A stretch of DNA of 7,337 bases from the NCBI GenBank assembly GCA_029858545.1, contig JAOUFA010000180.1, positions 1 to 7,337 of the forward strand, written 5' to 3'. The stretch comes from Betaproteobacteria bacterium. GTDB lineage: Bacteria > Pseudomonadota > Gammaproteobacteria > Burkholderiales > SG8-39. The position numbers and the translations under genes are program-made. The notes under the pieces are model-generated. The model was not told the origin of the DNA, did no database searches, and saw only the letters and a list, made by a program, of their open reading frames with translations. Numbering within the stretch: position 1 is the stretch's first letter; each line of letters begins with the position of its first letter. Below, one piece after another: positions 1 to 5,948 of this stretch.

Positions 1-742
1 CGGCGCCTTCATCACCGGCAATTCCGCCAAGGTGCTCAAGGCGACGCTCAAGGCGCTGCCGGGCGTGCTCTCGGGATCCAAGCATTCCAAGGCGAGCTAC
101 CTGGCGCTGATGGCGCTGCTGTTCTCGCTTCTTTCCAAGGTGCGCAAGGAAGGCATGATGTCGATCGAGCGCGACGTCGAGTCGCCCCAGGAAAGTCCGA
201 TTTTCTCGCAGCATCCGAAGATCCTCGCCGATCACCACCTGGTCGAGTTCATCACCGACTACCTGCGTCTGATGGTGAGCGGCAACCTCAATCCGATGGA
301 AATCGAGAATCTGATGGACAACGAGATCGAAACCCATCACCAGGAAGCGCATGCGCCGGTGGGTGTGGTGCAGAAGGTCGGCGACGGCCTGCCGGCCTTC
401 GGCATCGTCGCCGCGGTGATGGGCGTGGTGCACACGATGGCTTCGGTCGGCCTGCCGCCGGCAGAACTCGGGCTGCTGATCGCGCACGCGCTGGTCGGCA
501 CCTTCCTCGGGATTTTGCTTGCCTACGGATTCGTCGGGCCGCTCGCCGGGGTGCTCGAACAGAAAGTCAACGAGGCCACCAAGCAGCTCGAATGCGTCAA
601 GGTGACGCTGCTCGCGAGCCTCAACGGTTACGCGCCGACGGTCGCGGTCGAGTTCGGCCGCAAGGTGCTGTACTCCACCGAGCGCCCGAGCTTCAGCGAA
701 CTCGAGATCCACATGAAGCAGACCAAGGCGCAGGCGCGTTGA
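1..742 (+). CDS. motA: Flagellar motor stator protein MotA (5' end missing)
   Basis: MotA is the larger stator subunit. With MotB it forms the inner-membrane proton channel that pushes on FliG to turn the flagellar rotor. The window opens inside the gene: the first full codon is at position 2 and 246 residues remain before TGA at 740-742. Alignment from memory to E. coli MotA (295 residues) is gapless with an offset of 42, so about 42 N-terminal residues, including the first membrane helix, lie upstream. The cytoplasmic charges that contact FliG are kept: window R48 and E56 match E. coli R90 and E98. The two functional prolines are also kept: P131 in GLPAFG matches P173, and P180 in GFVGP matches P222. 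The last two membrane helices lie at about window residues 130-150 and 157-183. The GTG at 32 is an internal Val codon, not a start. The tail is shorter than in E. coli and ends after MKQTKAQAR. motB follows 10 bases later. Confidence 0.97.
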   Translation, partial: GAFITGNSAKVLKATLKALPGVLSGSKHSKASYLALMALLFSLLSKVRKEGMMSIERDVESPQESPIFSQHPKILADHHLVEFITDYLRLMVSGNLNPMEIENLMDNEIETHHQEAHAPVGVVQKVGDGLPAFGIVAAVMGVVHTMASVGLPPAELGLLIAHALVGTFLGILLAYGFVGPLAGVLEQKVNEATKQLECVKVTLLASLNGYAPTVAVEFGRKVLYSTERPSFSELEIHMKQTKAQAR

Positions 743-752
743 GGCCTCCGGC

Positions 753-1748
753 ATGGACAAGAGCGCCAAACCGACCATCGTCATACGCCGTGTAAAGAAG
801 GGCGGCGGCCACAGCCACCACGGCGGCGCGTGGAAGATCGCCTATGCGGATTTCGTTACCGCGATGATGGCCTTCTTCCTTCTCATGTGGCTGCTCGGAT
901 CGACCGCGAAAGGCGACCTGCACGGCATCGCCGAATATTTCAAGACTCCGCTCAAGGTCGCGCTCGCCGGCGGCTCGGGAAGCGGCGACAGCTCCTCGGT
1001 GATCAAGGGCGGCGGCACCGACCTTACCCGCACCACCGGGCAGGTCAAGCGCGGCAACGACAAGTACGACAAGCGTTCGATCAATCTGCAGGCCGCGCGC
1101 GCGGAGATCGCGCGGCGCGACGCCGAGCGGCTCGAAGTGCTGCGCCGCAGGCTCGCCGCGGCGATCGAACAGAAGGACAGCCTGCGCGCGTTTCGTGAAC
1201 AGATCCGTGTCGAGATCACCAGCGAGGGGCTGCGCATCCAGATCGTCGATGAGCAGAATCGCCCGATGTTCGACCTCGGGCGCGCCGCGTTGAAGGACTA
1301 CACGCGCGTGATCCTGCGCGAGATCGGCGTGCTGCTGAACGACGTCGAGAGCAGGATCTCGCTCGCCGGCCACACCGACGCGGCGCAGTACGCGATGGGC
1401 GAGAAGGGTTACAGCAACTGGGAACTCTCCGCCGATCGCGCCAATGCGTCGCGGCGCGAACTGGTGGCCGCCGGGATGGACGAGAAGAAGATCGTGCGCG
1501 TGGTCGGTCTCGCTTCGTCGGTGCCGTTTGACAGTAACAACCCGCTCAACCCCGCCAATCGCCGCATCAGCATCGTGGTGCTCAATACCCGTGCCGAAGA
1601 GGCGATTTCGCGCGGCGCGGGCGCCGTCGAGGTCGAGTCGGCCGAAGAGGCCGGCGCGGCGCTCGGCGTGGCGGTACCGGACGCCGAGGCGGCGCCCGCG
1701 AGCGAAGTTCCCGGACCGGATGCTGTTGTTGACAAAGTAAAGGACTAG
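753..1748 (+). CDS. motB: Flagellar motor stator protein MotB
   Basis: MotB is the stator subunit that carries the proton-binding residue and anchors the stator to peptidoglycan. The 331-residue product has a basic, His/Gly-rich cytoplasmic N-terminus and then the single membrane helix at about 28-50 (AWKIAYADFVTAMMAFFLLMW). Asp33 in YAD is the equivalent of E. coli Asp32, the protonated residue. Residues 54-72 (GIAEYFKTPL region) correspond to the plug that closes the channel before assembly. A charged helical linker at about 105-150 leads to the OmpA-like peptidoglycan-binding domain at about 155-278. That domain contains AGHTDA, the NWELSADRAN block and the closing NRRIS. A 50-residue Ala/Glu-rich tail follows, comparable to the tail of E. 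coli MotB. The ATG at 753 is preceded by GAGG at 741-744, which overlaps the motA stop. The gene is cotranscribed with motA. All features point to the proton-driven E. coli type rather than the sodium-driven PomB. Confidence 0.97.
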   Translation: MDKSAKPTIVIRRVKKGGGHSHHGGAWKIAYADFVTAMMAFFLLMWLLGSTAKGDLHGIAEYFKTPLKVALAGGSGSGDSSSVIKGGGTDLTRTTGQVKRGNDKYDKRSINLQAARAEIARRDAERLEVLRRRLAAAIEQKDSLRAFREQIRVEITSEGLRIQIVDEQNRPMFDLGRAALKDYTRVILREIGVLLNDVESRISLAGHTDAAQYAMGEKGYSNWELSADRANASRRELVAAGMDEKKIVRVVGLASSVPFDSNNPLNPANRRISIVVLNTRAEEAISRGAGAVEVESAEEAGAALGVAVPDAEAAPASEVPGPDAVVDKVKD

Positions 1749-1751
1749 ACC

Positions 1752-2138
1752 ATGGCTGCCACCGATATGAAATTCCTGATCGTCGATGATTTCGCCACGA
1801 TGCGGCGCATCGTGCGCAACCTGCTCAAGGAGATCGGCTATGCAAACGCCGACGAGGCCGAGGACGGCGCCTCGGCGCTGCAGATGCTGAAGAGCGGGGG
1901 CTTCAACTTCGTCGTGAGCGACATCAACATGCCCAACATGAACGGCTTCGAGCTGCTCAAGTCGATCCGCGGCGACGAACAGTTGAAATCGCTGCCGGTG
2001 CTGATGGTGACCGCCGAGGCGAAGAAGGACGACATCATCAACGCCGCGCAGGGCGGCGCGAGCGGCTACATCGTGAAGCCGTTCACCAAGGCCACCCTCG
2101 AGGAGAAGGTGTCCAAGATCATCGAGAAGATGAGTTAG
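1752..2138 (+). CDS. cheY: Chemotaxis response regulator CheY
   Basis: CheY is the diffusible single-domain response regulator. Once phosphorylated by CheA it binds FliM/FliN at the flagellar switch and changes the direction of rotation. The product has 128 residues, the usual size. It shows every receiver-domain hallmark at E. coli numbering: Asp12-Asp13 for magnesium, Asp57 as the phosphorylated residue, Thr87, Tyr106 and Lys109. It also keeps the CheY-specific blocks DDFATMRRIVRNLL, PVLMVTAEAKK and VKPFTKATLEEK. Residue 58 is Ile where E. coli has Trp; this site is next to the phosphorylated Asp. The start is only three bases after the motB stop, with AAAGGA at 1739-1744 inside the end of motB as Shine-Dalgarno, so translation is probably coupled. 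cheZ follows 12 bases downstream. The pairing with cheZ shows this is the motor-controlling CheY rather than a phosphate-sink paralogue. Confidence 0.97.
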   Translation: MAATDMKFLIVDDFATMRRIVRNLLKEIGYANADEAEDGASALQMLKSGGFNFVVSDINMPNMNGFELLKSIRGDEQLKSLPVLMVTAEAKKDDIINAAQGGASGYIVKPFTKATLEEKVSKIIEKMS

Positions 2139-2150
2139 GGCGGAGGCATC

Positions 2151-2810
2151 ATGAACGCACCCCAGGTCGCCGACGCGCCTCTCGCCACCGCCGACAGCGG
2201 CATGTCTTCGCACGACGTATTCGTGCGCATTGGACTGCTTACCCGTAACCTGCACGACGCGCTGCGCGAGCTCGGCTACGACCGTGCCGTCGGCGAGGCT
2301 GTCAGCACACTGCCCGATGCGCGCGCGCGGCTGACCTACATCGCCGACCTGACCGGGCGCGCCGCCGAGCGCGTGCTGACGGCCGCCGAGACCGGGCGCG
2401 ACATCCAGAACGACCTGGAAAACGCGGCGCGCGCGCTCGGCGAACGCTGGGGCGCGCTCGACGCCGAGGCACTGCCGCCGGCGCAGCGCGCGGCGATCGG
2501 CGGCACGCGGGAATTCCTCGTCCGTGTCGCCGATGACGCACAGCGCACCAATTCGCAGCTTACCGAGATCATGCTCGCCCAGGATTTCCACGACCTCACC
2601 GGCCAGGTGATCCAGCGCGTCGCCAATCTGGCGCAGACCCTCGAGGAACAGCTGGTGAAACTGCTGCTCGATGCCTCGCCGCCGGAGCAGCGCGCCAAGG
2701 CGGGCGACACGTCGGTGCTCGCCGGACCGGTGATCAATGCGCAGGCGGCCGGCGACAGCGTCACCAATCAGTCGCAGGTGGATGATTTGCTGGCGAGTCT
2801 GGGATTCTGA
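2151..2810 (+). CDS. cheZ: CheY-P phosphatase CheZ
   Basis: CheZ is the cytoplasmic phosphatase that speeds dephosphorylation of CheY-P and so ends the tumble or reversal signal. The product has 219 residues against 214 in E. coli. The long-helix hairpin dimer region spans about residues 22-180. The active-site block AQDFHDLTGQVIQR is present; Asp148 and the catalytic Gln152 correspond to E. coli Asp143 and Gln147, the glutamine that inserts into the CheY active site. The C-terminus, QVDDLLASLGF (209-219), is the conserved CheY-binding peptide, joined by a loose linker at about 180-208. The N-terminal block IGLLTRNLHDALRELG also matches the family. ATG 2151 is chosen because GGAGG at 2142-2146 lies just upstream. 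An in-frame ATG at 2202 lies closer to the conserved region but would lose the residues before SSHDVFVRIG. CheZ of this type is typical of beta- and gammaproteobacteria. Confidence 0.96.
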   Translation: MNAPQVADAPLATADSGMSSHDVFVRIGLLTRNLHDALRELGYDRAVGEAVSTLPDARARLTYIADLTGRAAERVLTAAETGRDIQNDLENAARALGERWGALDAEALPPAQRAAIGGTREFLVRVADDAQRTNSQLTEIMLAQDFHDLTGQVIQRVANLAQTLEEQLVKLLLDASPPEQRAKAGDTSVLAGPVINAQAAGDSVTNQSQVDDLLASLGF

Positions 2811-2812
2811 CC

Positions 2813-2816
2813 GGAG
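2813..2816 (+). promoter_or_regulatory. Shine-Dalgarno site fixing the MCP start
   Basis: GGAG lies seven bases before ATG 2824, in the 13-base gap after the cheZ stop. The frame stays open upstream to 2737, inside cheZ. However, this site and the start of a typical MCP N-terminus (basic residues then a membrane helix) at 2824 make the longer start unlikely. Confidence 0.75.
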
Positions 2817-2823
2817 ACAGGCA

Positions 2824-4578
2824 ATGTTCGCGAATGCAAAAGTGGCGACGCGGCTGGTATTCGGTTTTGGCCTGACCATTGCTTTGATGCTGCTGGTCGC
2901 GGTGGTCGGCGGCACGCGAATGGAAGCGCTGAACGCGCAGGTGGCCGACCTTGGCGGCGTGCAGATGAAGCAGATCGAAATGGTCGGGAAATGGGAGGTG
3001 GCGGTGCTGCAAAGCGCGCGTCATATGCGCAACGTCTTCCTGCTGCCGGAGGGCCGGGTACGGGACGAATTGGACGGGATTCGCGCCGAGAAGAAGGCGC
3101 GCGCGAAGTTTCTTGAATACTTCGCCGGGGATGCGGACACCGCGGAGGCGGTGGCCGCGGTGAAGTTCGTCAGCGATGCGCGCAGCGAGTACCTGCCCTG
3201 GGAGGACGAGTTCCTGAAACTCGCCTCGACCGGTCAGATGGAAGCGGCGAAGGCGGTGATGCTCGATCATGCGGGCCCGACGCAGTTGAAATACGCCGCG
3301 GCGCTCGCCAAGCTGCGCGAGCACGAGATCGCGCACGGCGGGAAGCAGGCGAAGACCGCGGCGGAGTTATACGCGGCGGGCCGGACCTTGCTCGCGACTC
3401 TGTCGGCGGCGGCGATTCTCGCGGCGCTCGCCGCCGCTTTCTGGATCACGATCTCGATCACGCGCCAGTTGGGCGGCGAGCCTTCCTACGCGGCGCGAAT
3501 CGCGGCGAAGATCGCGGGCGGAGATTTGAGCGTGCAGGTCAGCACGCGCAGCGGCGACTCCGAGAGCGTGCTCGCGGCGATGAAGAAGATGCGCGACGAT
3601 CTCGCCGAGGCGGTCGCCGGGATCCGGCAGTCCGCCAATGGCATCGGGTCGGCTTCCAGGCAGATCGCCTCGGGTAACGCGGATCTGTCGAGCAGGACCG
3701 AGGAGCAGGCGTCCACGCTCGAGCAAACCGCGTCCTCGATGGAGGAACTCACCACGACGGTGAAGCAGAACGCCGAGAGCGCGAGTCAGGCCAATCAGCT
3801 CGCGTCCAGCTCGTCCGAAGTGGCCATGCGCGGCGGTCGGGCGATGGACGAAGTCGTCGCAACGATGCGCGATATTTCGGATGCCTCGCAGAAGATCGGC
3901 GACATCATCGCGGTGATCGACAGCATCGCGTTCCAGACCAATATTCTCGCGCTCAACGCCGCGGTCGAAGCCGCCAGGGCCGGCGAGCAGGGCCGTGGTT
4001 TCGCGGTGGTCGCATCCGAGGTGCGTGCGCTTGCGCAGCGCAGCGCCGGGGCGGCGAAGGAGATCAAGGACCTGATCCAGAACTCCAACGACAAGGTGAC
4101 CAACGGCAGCCAGCTCGTCCAGGTCACCGGTACCACGATCGACGAATTGGTCGTCTCGGCACGGCGTGTGACCGACGTGATCTCGGAGATTGCGGCGGCG
4201 AGCCAGGAACAGCTGCAGGGAATCGAGCAGGTGAACCGCGCGATGGCGCAGATGGACCAGGTGGTGCAGCAGAACGCGGCGCTCGTCGAACAGTCCGCCG
4301 CCGCAACCGAGGAACTCGCGGGCCAGTCCGACGAACTGGTGGGCTTGGTGGCGCGGTTCAAACTCGAGGACGCGAGCCAAGATCCGGTTCCGTCGCGGGT
4401 TCGCGCGGCCGCGCGCGCGGTGCCGCCTGCGCGCGGCGCCGCGTCCGGGGTCGGAACGAGCACGAGGCGTGCCGAGGGCCACGGCGCGGCGGCGGCCAAC
4501 CGTGCCGGCGCGGCGCTTGCGGGCCTCGTACCGCTCGACCGGTCGCGCAACGGTGAAGGTCACTGGAAGGAGTTCTGA
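2824..4578 (+). CDS. Methyl-accepting chemotaxis protein, transmembrane, four-helix-bundle sensor
   Basis: This is a chemoreceptor of 584 residues that senses a signal in the periplasm and controls CheA through the cytoplasmic hairpin. A short basic N-terminus leads to membrane helix 1 (about 11-30). A periplasmic helical domain of about 155 residues follows (about 31-187), resembling 4HB_MCP. Membrane helix 2 (about 188-210), HAMP (about 211-265) and the signalling domain (about 270-513) complete the core. The hairpin tip (366-412) has the invariant blocks SIAFQTNILALNAAVEAARA and EQGRGFAVVASEVR. Methylation-type motifs with seven-residue spacing occur at 293/294, 300/301 and 307/308, with a further one at 489/490. 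The glutamines at 301 and 490 could be CheB deamidation sites. After the core comes an Ala/Arg/Gly-rich linker of about 60 residues and then the terminal HWKEF, which resembles the E. coli NWETF tether for CheR and CheB. The ligand cannot be read from the sequence. The gene sits in the cheZ operon, 13 bases after the cheZ stop. Confidence 0.95.
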   Translation: MFANAKVATRLVFGFGLTIALMLLVAVVGGTRMEALNAQVADLGGVQMKQIEMVGKWEVAVLQSARHMRNVFLLPEGRVRDELDGIRAEKKARAKFLEYFAGDADTAEAVAAVKFVSDARSEYLPWEDEFLKLASTGQMEAAKAVMLDHAGPTQLKYAAALAKLREHEIAHGGKQAKTAAELYAAGRTLLATLSAAAILAALAAAFWITISITRQLGGEPSYAARIAAKIAGGDLSVQVSTRSGDSESVLAAMKKMRDDLAEAVAGIRQSANGIGSASRQIASGNADLSSRTEEQASTLEQTASSMEELTTTVKQNAESASQANQLASSSSEVAMRGGRAMDEVVATMRDISDASQKIGDIIAVIDSIAFQTNILALNAAVEAARAGEQGRGFAVVASEVRALAQRSAGAAKEIKDLIQNSNDKVTNGSQLVQVTGTTIDELVVSARRVTDVISEIAAASQEQLQGIEQVNRAMAQMDQVVQQNAALVEQSAAATEELAGQSDELVGLVARFKLEDASQDPVPSRVRAAARAVPPARGAASGVGTSTRRAEGHGAAAANRAGAALAGLVPLDRSRNGEGHWKEF

Positions 4579-4619
4579 TCGCCCACCGGGGCAGGGTGAA
4601 CGAGGCGGTGCGCTTGACC

Positions 4620-4657
4620 CGGGCGGAGGTTCGCGGGACTTGCGCGCGCGCCCGTTT
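4620..4657 (+). terminator. Possible weak terminator hairpin after the MCP gene
   Basis: CGGGCG at 4620-4625 is complementary to CGCCCG at 4649-4654, and TTT follows at 4655-4657. The 23-base loop can itself form a small CGCG/CGCG stem (4632-4635 with 4643-4646). The position, about 40 bases after the MCP stop, suits a terminator. The short T run and high background G+C make a chance repeat quite possible. Confidence 0.25.
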
Positions 4658-4735
4658 CCGAGGCTGCGCTTTCGCGCCGCAATCAAGCACGTAAAACCCC
4701 CGCTTTTCGGACCGCTGCCGGTCGGCCCGTCACCC

Positions 4736-4762
4736 TAAAGTTCTTCCCGTGCGCGCCGTGGG
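4736..4762 (+). promoter_or_regulatory. Candidate sigma-28 (FliA) promoter upstream of flhB
   Basis: The eight bases TAAAGTTC at 4736-4743 match seven of eight positions of the enteric flagellar sigma-28 -35 consensus TAAAGTTT. Exactly 11 bases later lies GCCGTGGG (4755-4762), which matches only the first four bases of the -10 consensus GCCGATAA. Position and spacing fit a promoter for flhBA starting near 4769, giving a leader of about 34 bases. The missing A/T-rich half of the -10 is a real weakness, so this may be a degenerate or weak promoter, or chance. Confidence 0.4.
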
Positions 4763-4768
4763 GCGCGC
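4751..4768 (+). other. Perfect 7-bp inverted repeat in the flhB upstream region
   Basis: GCGCGCC at 4751-4757 pairs with GGCGCGC at 4762-4768 around the loop GTGG, an all-G/C stem. It covers the -10 part of the candidate sigma-28 promoter. In a read-through transcript it would form a stable hairpin about 35 bases before the flhB start. No T run follows directly, so it is not a standard intrinsic terminator. Confidence 0.4.
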
Positions 4769-4793
4769 GGAGTCTTTGCGGCGCATCGGGCGC

Positions 4794-4796
4794 AGG
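4794..4796 (+). promoter_or_regulatory. Weak Shine-Dalgarno site fixing the flhB start
   Basis: AGG lies six bases before ATG 4803. The frame remains open to a GTG at 4749, but that codon lies at the edge of the inverted repeat, has no ribosome-binding site and would add 18 residues that FlhB proteins do not have. The shorter start gives a family-typical N-terminus with MAEE followed by EKTLPASPRRLEKARAEG. Confidence 0.6.
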
Positions 4797-4802
4797 CAGG
4801 CC

Positions 4803-5948
4803 ATGGCGGAAGAACAGGCACAGGAAAAGACTTTACCGGCTAGTCCGCGTCGCCTCGAGAAGGCACGCGCCGAAGGGCGCGTGCCGCGTTCGGCGGAACT
4901 CGGCACGGCCTTCGCGCTGCTCGCGGCGCTCGCCGCGCTGGGTTGGGGCGGAGCGGAGCTGGTGCAGCGCCTGGGCGCATTGCTGGGCGCGGGCCTGCGC
5001 ATCGAGCGGAGCACGGTGTTCGATACCGCGGCACTCGGCGAGCGCTTCGCGTCGCTGGCGCTGGAGGCCTTGATGGTCGCGGCACCGGTCTTCGCGACCT
5101 TGATTCTCGCCGGCATCGCCGCGCCGCTCGCGGTGGGCGGCTGGGTGCTCTCGGGCGAGGCGCTCGCGCCGCGCTTCTCGCGCATCGACCCGCTCGCCGG
5201 GCTCGGACGCATCTTTTCGCTGCACGGGTTGACCGAACTGTCCAAGGCGCTCGGCAAGGCGCTGCTGTTCGGCGCGGCGGCGGCGTTGTTCATCTGGTCG
5301 CATCGCGATGCCGCGGCGACGCTTGCCGCGGTGGCGCTCGCCCCGGCGCTCGGCGCCACCGGCGAACTGCTGCTCGGCCTGCTCGGCGCGCTGTTCGCCG
5401 CCGCGGCGCTGGTCGCCGCGATCGACGTGCCTCTGCAGATCTGGCGCTACCGGTCGCAACTTCGCATGTCGATGCAGGAACTTCGCGAGGAAACGCGCGA
5501 GACCGAGGGCGACCCGCATTTGCGCGCGCGCATCCGCAGCCAGCAGCGCGAGATCGCTCGCCGTCGCATGATGTCCGAGGTGCCCAAGGCCGACGTGGTG
5601 GTCACCAACCCGACGCATTACGCGGTGGCGCTCGCCTACCGGGAGGGCACGCATCGCGCGCCGACGGTGCTCGCGAAGGGTGCGGGCGAGATCGCCGCGC
5701 GGATCCGCGAGATCGCCGCGCGACACGAGGTGCCGAGACTGGAGGCGCCGCCGCTCGCGCGTGCGCTGTATCGTCACGTGGAAATCGGCGAGGAAATTCC
5801 GCGCAGCCTGTACGACGCGGTGGCGCTGGTGCTCGCCTGGGTATTCCAGGTCAAGCGTCAGCGCGTTGCCGGTGGCCGCGTGCCGGCCGAGCCGCGCGAA
5901 CTGCCGGTCCCCGCGGAACTCGACTTTGACGCCGGCACCGCGCGATGA
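4803..5948 (+). CDS. flhB: Flagellar type III export protein FlhB
   Basis: FlhB is an inner-membrane component of the flagellar export gate. It switches secretion from rod/hook to filament substrates when the hook is complete. The product has 381 residues, the normal length (E. coli about 382). The N-terminal cytoplasmic block (about 8-32, TLPASPRRLEKARAEGRVPRS) is typical. Hydrophobic segments lie near 33-50, 88-112, 147-166 and 186-208. The linker with DVPLQIWRYRSQLRMSMQEL leads into the C-terminal domain with the autocleavage motif NPTH at 269-272, the same numbering as in Salmonella, where the chain is cut between Asn269 and Pro270. The following block (LAKGAGEIAARIREIA, LEAPPLARALYRHVEIGEEIP) is conserved in FlhB and in the type III secretion homologues. 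The position directly before flhA separates it from injectisome relatives. The ends of flhB and flhA overlap. The core is intact with no missing residue noted. Confidence 0.96.
   Translation: MAEEQAQEKTLPASPRRLEKARAEGRVPRSAELGTAFALLAALAALGWGGAELVQRLGALLGAGLRIERSTVFDTAALGERFASLALEALMVAAPVFATLILAGIAAPLAVGGWVLSGEALAPRFSRIDPLAGLGRIFSLHGLTELSKALGKALLFGAAAALFIWSHRDAAATLAAVALAPALGATGELLLGLLGALFAAAALVAAIDVPLQIWRYRSQLRMSMQELREETRETEGDPHLRARIRSQQREIARRRMMSEVPKADVVVTNPTHYAVALAYREGTHRAPTVLAKGAGEIAARIREIAARHEVPRLEAPPLARALYRHVEIGEEIPRSLYDAVALVLAWVFQVKRQRVAGGRVPAEPRELPVPAELDFDAGTAR

Larger units (their letters stand above)
4579..4802. other. Noncoding gap between MCP gene and flhB
   Basis: This is the only sizeable gene-free stretch. 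I see no convincing gene on either strand: short open frames exist, but they have no recognisable protein and no good ribosome-binding site. The gap holds several G+C-rich inverted repeats, a TAAAG-type promoter-like element near its 3' end and the flhB ribosome-binding site. It probably separates the mot-che operon from flhBA, although read-through cannot be excluded. Confidence 0.7.

Noticed and set aside
1738..1765. TAAAG element before cheY that looks like a sigma-28 -35
   Set aside because: It is the AAAGGA Shine-Dalgarno of cheY, and no GCCGATAA-like -10 lies at the right spacing.
693..2915. A long open frame of 740 codons on the - strand
   Set aside because: It lies antisense across motB, cheY, cheZ and the start of the MCP gene, all of which are clearly coding. 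Its product is Arg/His/Asp-rich without a recognisable domain. This is the usual result of strong G/C bias at third codon positions.
3367..4686. A 439-codon open frame on the - strand
   Set aside because: It is antisense to the conserved MCP signalling domain, with low-complexity Arg/Gly/Leu-rich translation and no credible start site.
4691..4720. A second TAAA element upstream of the candidate flhB promoter
   Set aside because: Only the first four bases match the sigma-28 -35, and the bases 11 positions later do not resemble a -10.
4469..4738. An 89-codon + strand open frame spanning the MCP end and the gap
   Set aside because: Half of it overlaps the MCP gene in another frame. It has no ribosome-binding site and a Pro/Arg-rich translation; the part in the gap has no homology I can recognise.
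4943..5929. A 328-codon open frame on the + strand inside flhB
   Set aside because: It runs in another frame of a gene with a clear FlhB product. The translation is Arg/Ala/Gly-rich and unlike any known protein.
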